From the NCBI GenBank assembly GCA_024404125.1, contig JAKSQL010000034.1, positions 1 to 8,924 of the forward strand: a stretch of 8,924 bases of DNA. Direction: 5' to 3'. The notes under the pieces are model-generated. The model was not told the DNA's origin. It ran no database searches and saw only the letters and a list, made by a program, of their open reading frames with translations. Positions 5,690-8,924 of the stretch are shown piece by piece; position 1 is the first letter of the stretch, and each line of letters opens with the position of its first letter. This DNA comes from Clostridia bacterium. GTDB lineage: Bacteria > Bacillota > Clostridia > Oscillospirales > Acutalibacteraceae. A program made the translations under genes and the position numbers.

Positions 5690-5696
5690 AGTAATG

Positions 5697-5928
5697 TTAA
5701 AGCATTGATAAGGGATTTTGTTGCCGAATATCCTTTTAAAGAGAGCGTTGCCGTTGGCTGAAAGCAATGCAAAGGTACGGCAGTCAAGCACCGCCCTTTG
5801 AGTGACGGGGGTAAAAAACCCGTACGTACATTCTGCGTTAAAGAATTCAAGTGCCGTATTTTTACGGAATTCGGGTGGAACCGCGGAGAAATTTTACTTC
5901 GTCCCTTTTTAAGGGACGGAGTTTTTTT
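5697..5928 (+). ncRNA. T-box riboswitch, threonine-responsive, upstream of thrS
   Basis: A leader RNA that senses uncharged tRNA-Thr and lets transcription continue into thrS when threonine charging falls. Stem I can be traced: basal AAGGG (5710-5714) with CCCTT (5794-5798), middle TTGCCG (5721-5726) with CGGCAG (5778-5783), CCTTT (5732-5736) with AAAGG (5771-5775), and an apical hairpin closed by GCGTTGC/GCAATGC, ending at 5770 and containing the GGCTGAAAG-type loop sequence. The specifier ACC (Thr) is at 5790-5792, one base before the basal stem, the expected place. The conserved T-box GGGTGGAACCGCGG spans 5873-5886. Its UGGA would pair with an acceptor end UCCA, consistent with a U73 tRNA-Thr. 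The terminator at 5896-5928 is the alternative fold. Confidence 0.95.
5896..5928 (+). terminator. T-box-controlled intrinsic terminator
   Basis: A 12-bp stem, ACTTCGTCCCTT (5896-5907) with AAGGGACGGAGT (5911-5922), has one G-U pair, a three-base loop and seven T residues (5922-5928, the first also closing the stem). It ends 18 bases before the thrS start and is the off state of the leader. Confidence 0.93.
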
Positions 5929-5945
5929 ATTTTGGAGGTTATTTT

Positions 5946-7892
5946 ATGGTAAACGTTACTTTAAAAGACGGCAGCGTTTTAAAACTTGAAAACGGTGTTA
6001 CCGCTTTAGACGCTGCAAAGGCGATAAGCGAGGGCTTGGCAAGAGTGGCTCTTGCCGCTAAAATCAACGGTGAAAACAAGGATTTAAGGACCGTTATTGA
6101 CAGTGACTGCACCCTCGAAATTCTCACTTTTGACGACAGTTACGGTAAGTGGACATTCCGTCACACCGCATCACACATTATGGCGCAGGCGGTTAAAAGA
6201 CTTTTCCCCGATACCAAACTTACGATAGGCCCCGCCGTTGAGGACGGTTTTTATTACGACTTTGACGTAAAGGAAAATTTCACTCCCGAAGACCTTACAA
6301 AAATCGAGGAGGAAATGAAAAAAATCGTAAAAGAAAATATACCTCTTGAGCGGTTTACGTTGGCTAAAGACGAAGCAATAAAATTCTTTAAGGAAAAAGA
6401 CGAGCCGTACAAGGTTGAACTTATCGAAAATCTGCCTGAGGGCGAAGAAATAAGTTTTTACCGTCAGGGTGAATTCTGCGATTTATGTGCAGGCGCGCAC
6501 CTTTTAAGCACAGGCAGTGTAAAAGCGTTTAAACTTACCTCCGCAACGGGTGCTTATTGGCACGGTGACTCAAATAATAAGATGCTCTGCCGTGTTTACG
6601 GTACCGCTTTCCCGAAAGCAAGTATGCTTGAAGAACACTTAAACAAGCTTGAAGAGGCAAAAAAGCGCGACCACAATAAGTTAGGCAGAGAACTTGAATA
6701 CTTTACTACGGTTGATGTTATCGGTCAGGGACTTCCGATTATGTTACCTAAAGGCGCAAAGGTTATTCAAATTCTGCAACGTTTTGTTGAGGACGAAGAA
6801 GCAAAGCGCGGTTGGATGCTTACCAAAACACCTTATATGGCAAAGCGCGAACTTTACAAACTTTCGGGGCATTGGGACCATTATCTTGACGGTATGTTTG
6901 TTTTAGGCGACCCGCAAGACGAAACAAAAGAATGTTTTGCCTTAAGACCTATGACCTGCCCGTTTCAATATCAGGCATATTTAAACCGCGCAAGGTCTTA
7001 CCGCGACCTGCCGCTCAGGTATGACGAAACCTCTACCCTATTCAGGAATGAGGATTCGGGCGAAATGCACGGTCTTATAAGAGTACGTCAGTTCACAATT
7101 TCCGAAGGTCACCTTATGTGCACACCCGAACAGTTGGAAGACGAATTTAAGTCCTGCCTTGAACTTGCTATATATATGCTCAAAACCGTAGGATTATACG
7201 AAGATGTATCTTACAGATTTTCACAGTGGGACCCTGCCGATACAAATAAGTATATCGGTACAAAAGAGCAATGGGACGAAGCGCAGGGTATTATGAAGAA
7301 AATACTCGACCACCTTGAAATCCCCTACGAAATAGGTATCGGCGAGGCGGCATTCTACGGACCTAAACTTGATATTCAGATAAAGAACGTATTCGGCAAA
7401 GAGGATACACTTATCACCATACAAATAGACCAGATGTTAGCGGTTAAATTCGGTATGGAATATGTTGACCGTGACGGTACAAAGAAAAACCCCTATATTA
7501 TACACCGTACCTCTATCGGTTGTTACGAGCGTACACTCGCTTTGCTTATAGAAAAATACGCAGGCGCCATGCCTATGTGGTTAGCGCCCGTTCAGGTTAA
7601 ACTTTTGTCTATCGCAGACCGTCACCTTGACTATGCTTATGAGGTTAAAAAGAAACTCGAAGAAAAAGGCATAAGGGTGGAAATTGACCCGAGAAACGAA
7701 AAAATCGGTTATAAGATACGCGAAGCAAGACTCGAAAAGGTGCCGTATATGTGCATAATCGGTGACAGCGAACTTGAAAACGGTACACTTTCCGTAAGAA
7801 AGCGCGGTGAAGACGGCGACCTCGGCTCTATGAGTGTTGACGAATTTATCGCAAAAGCGGTCAAAGAAGATAAAGATAAAGTACTTGACTGA
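5946..7892 (+). CDS. thrS: Threonine--tRNA ligase
   Basis: Charges tRNA-Thr with threonine. The 648 residues match the full bacterial form (642 in E. coli). Domains: TGS at about 1-62; the SAD/N2 editing domain with H73-x3-H77 (HTASH) and C181-x3-H185 (CAGAH), which removes mis-charged serine; a class II catalytic core at about 245-545; and a C-terminal anticodon domain from about 550. The zinc that reads threonine should be held by C338 (in MTCPFQ), H389 (in SEGH) and H520 (in IHRTS), all present. The surroundings differ from the usual MNCPGH and RGFTQDDAH, reading MTCPFQ and RQFTISEGH, so this is a divergent subtype, though full length and with all ligands intact. Start: ATG at 5946 with GGAGG (5934-5938) seven bases before. 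Expression is controlled by the T-box leader. Confidence 0.97.
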   Translation: MVNVTLKDGSVLKLENGVTALDAAKAISEGLARVALAAKINGENKDLRTVIDSDCTLEILTFDDSYGKWTFRHTASHIMAQAVKRLFPDTKLTIGPAVEDGFYYDFDVKENFTPEDLTKIEEEMKKIVKENIPLERFTLAKDEAIKFFKEKDEPYKVELIENLPEGEEISFYRQGEFCDLCAGAHLLSTGSVKAFKLTSATGAYWHGDSNNKMLCRVYGTAFPKASMLEEHLNKLEEAKKRDHNKLGRELEYFTTVDVIGQGLPIMLPKGAKVIQILQRFVEDEEAKRGWMLTKTPYMAKRELYKLSGHWDHYLDGMFVLGDPQDETKECFALRPMTCPFQYQAYLNRARSYRDLPLRYDETSTLFRNEDSGEMHGLIRVRQFTISEGHLMCTPEQLEDEFKSCLELAIYMLKTVGLYEDVSYRFSQWDPADTNKYIGTKEQWDEAQGIMKKILDHLEIPYEIGIGEAAFYGPKLDIQIKNVFGKEDTLITIQIDQMLAVKFGMEYVDRDGTKKNPYIIHRTSIGCYERTLALLIEKYAGAMPMWLAPVQVKLLSIADRHLDYAYEVKKKLEEKGIRVEIDPRNEKIGYKIREARLEKVPYMCIIGDSELENGTLSVRKRGEDGDLGSMSVDEFIAKAVKEDKDKVLD

Positions 7893-7905
7893 CGGCAGAT
7901 ATAAA

Positions 7906-7936
7906 AAAACAGTGAGCACCAATTGCTCACTGTTTT
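7906..7936. terminator. Bidirectional intrinsic terminator between thrS and galK
   Basis: A perfect 13-bp stem, AAAACAGTGAGCA (7906-7918) with TGCTCACTGTTTT (7924-7936), closes a five-base loop. T-rich sequence follows and a run of seven A residues precedes it, giving a U-run in both directions. It lies 13 bases after the thrS stop and 3 bases beyond the galK stop. Confidence 0.93.
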
Positions 7937-7939
7937 ATT

Positions 7940-8924
7940 TTATGCTATTTCATATCCGCCTACCGCACGGACACGTATTGGCAAGCAGGAGTTAAGTCCG
8001 AAAACGCTTTCTATCATTTGCTTAAACTCTGCAAACTTTTCATTTGGTACGTAACACTGTACCGTTCCCGCAAAGCCGCCGCCGTGTACCCTTACGGCAC
8101 CGTTCCCTTTAAGGAACTGTTTTGTAAGGGCTACCGCAAGGCAAAGTCCCTGCTCATTCGGATTTGAAATCGAATAAAGGTTTTGCAGATACTTATACGA
8201 GGACTCGCCCGAATCGTTTACAAGATTTAAGAAGTTTTCAAATTCACCGCATTTAAGAGCTTTACACTGATTTACAACGCGTTCGTTTTCGTTAAAGAAA
8301 TGGAACGCTCTTAAAATCGCCCTATCGCCGCACTTATCACGAAGACTTTGAAGTTGTGAGTAAAACCTATTGCTATCGGCATCGCGCAAAAACTCAACAC
8401 CAAGCGCGTTGCTTATGTTCTTACAGTCTACCGTAATGTCGGCATAATCACCCGTAAGGTTTGCATGATTACCGCCGGTATCAACTACACAAAGGGTGTA
8501 GCCGGTTTTTGAAACGTCAAAATTTATCTTTTCAACACTCGGTTGTTTCGGGTCACAAAAATCCGCATAGGTAAAACCGCCTACGGCACTTGCCATTTGG
8601 TCAAGCAGTCCCGACGGCTTACCGAAATAAACATTTTCGGCAAACTGTGAGAACTTTGCCATATCAATCGGTAAAACTTTATTATCGCAAAACAAACCGT
8701 TAAGTATGTTTGAAACAAGCACCTCAAATGCGGCGGAGGAGGAAAGCCCCGACCCTTTAAGCACATTTGATGTAGTATACGCATCAAAGCCGCCCAATGT
8801 ATAACCCGCATCACAAAACGCCGCACAAACACCGCGTATTAACGATGCCGCTTTGCCTATTTCGTTTTCTTTGATTTTAAGGTCGGTAACATCAATACTG
8901 TCCTTAGGATAGCCCTCTGACTTT
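7940..8924 (-). CDS. galK: Galactokinase, 5' end beyond the window
   Basis: Phosphorylates galactose to galactose 1-phosphate, the first committed step of the Leloir pathway. The frame is open to the right edge, so 327 C-terminal residues are visible; the missing part should hold the N-terminal galactose-binding signature (GRxNLxGEH type). Numbered from the edge: GHMP-kinase ATP loop VLKGSGLSSSAA (54-65), catalytic D108 in PSGLLDQMAS, and the third GHMP motif GAVRVHGGGFAGT (275-287). The chain ends at TAA (7942-7940). An in-frame TTG at 8797 can be read as a start, but the family sequence continues upstream of it (including CAAFCDAGYTLGGFDAYTTS), so it is internal. The gene is convergent with thrS and shares its terminator. 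No other gal gene is in view. Confidence 0.95.
   Translation of the reverse strand, partial: KSEGYPKDSIDVTDLKIKENEIGKAASLIRGVCAAFCDAGYTLGGFDAYTTSNVLKGSGLSSSAAFEVLVSNILNGLFCDNKVLPIDMAKFSQFAENVYFGKPSGLLDQMASAVGGFTYADFCDPKQPSVEKINFDVSKTGYTLCVVDTGGNHANLTGDYADITVDCKNISNALGVEFLRDADSNRFYSQLQSLRDKCGDRAILRAFHFFNENERVVNQCKALKCGEFENFLNLVNDSGESSYKYLQNLYSISNPNEQGLCLAVALTKQFLKGNGAVRVHGGGFAGTVQCYVPNEKFAEFKQMIESVFGLNSCLPIRVRAVGGYEIA

Noticed and set aside
5585..5850. Small leftward open frames upstream of gdhA
   Set aside because: They are antisense to the T-box leader and thrS promoter, and their translations show no recognisable features.
8795..8797. A TTG start for galactokinase
   Set aside because: The frame is open to the window edge and the sequence upstream of it is recognisable galactokinase, so the TTG codes for an internal leucine.

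Overview
The window looks like chromosome from a low-to-moderate GC Firmicute of class Clostridia, probably a gut-type relative of Oscillospiraceae or Lachnospiraceae. The evidence is a threonine T-box leader ahead of thrS, a glutamate dehydrogenase very like that of Clostridium symbiosum, strong GGAGG ribosome binding sites, and near-consensus sigma-A promoters. The assignment rests on gene content and recalled family sequences, not on a database search.

Left end (1-1265): the control region of a temperate phage or integrative element. Two small leftward genes (one cut by the window edge) face a rightward pair made of an XRE-family repressor and an ImmA/IrrE-type metallopeptidase that overlaps it by 14 bases. 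The 180 bp between them hold four copies of a 16-bp palindrome, TTACG-N6-CGTAA, spaced at near-integral helical turns. Two of the copies exactly fill the -35/-10 spacers of two sigma-A promoters that point at each other. This reads as a compact lysis/lysogeny-type switch and is the most interesting part of the window.

Middle (1266-5560): housekeeping genes. manA (mannose-6-phosphate isomerase) begins 27 bases after the peptidase gene, apparently from a promoter inside that gene's 3' end. A P1B-type Zn/Cd/Pb-exporting ATPase follows on the same strand. A strong bidirectional terminator separates it from the convergent gene gdhA, a hexameric-type glutamate dehydrogenase whose coenzyme-site residues point to NAD(H). 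The gdhA promoter carries a 13-bp palindrome in its spacer.

Right end (5561-8924): a divergent promoter drives a complete T-box riboswitch (specifier ACC, T-box GGGTGGAACCGCGG, intrinsic terminator) and then thrS, whose zinc-site neighbourhood departs from the common bacterial motif. A second bidirectional terminator separates thrS from a convergent galactokinase gene whose 5' end lies beyond the window.

No rRNA, tRNA, CRISPR array, insertion sequence or recombinase gene is visible. The metabolic genes (manA, galK, gdhA) concern sugar and amino-nitrogen metabolism but are not arranged as one operon.
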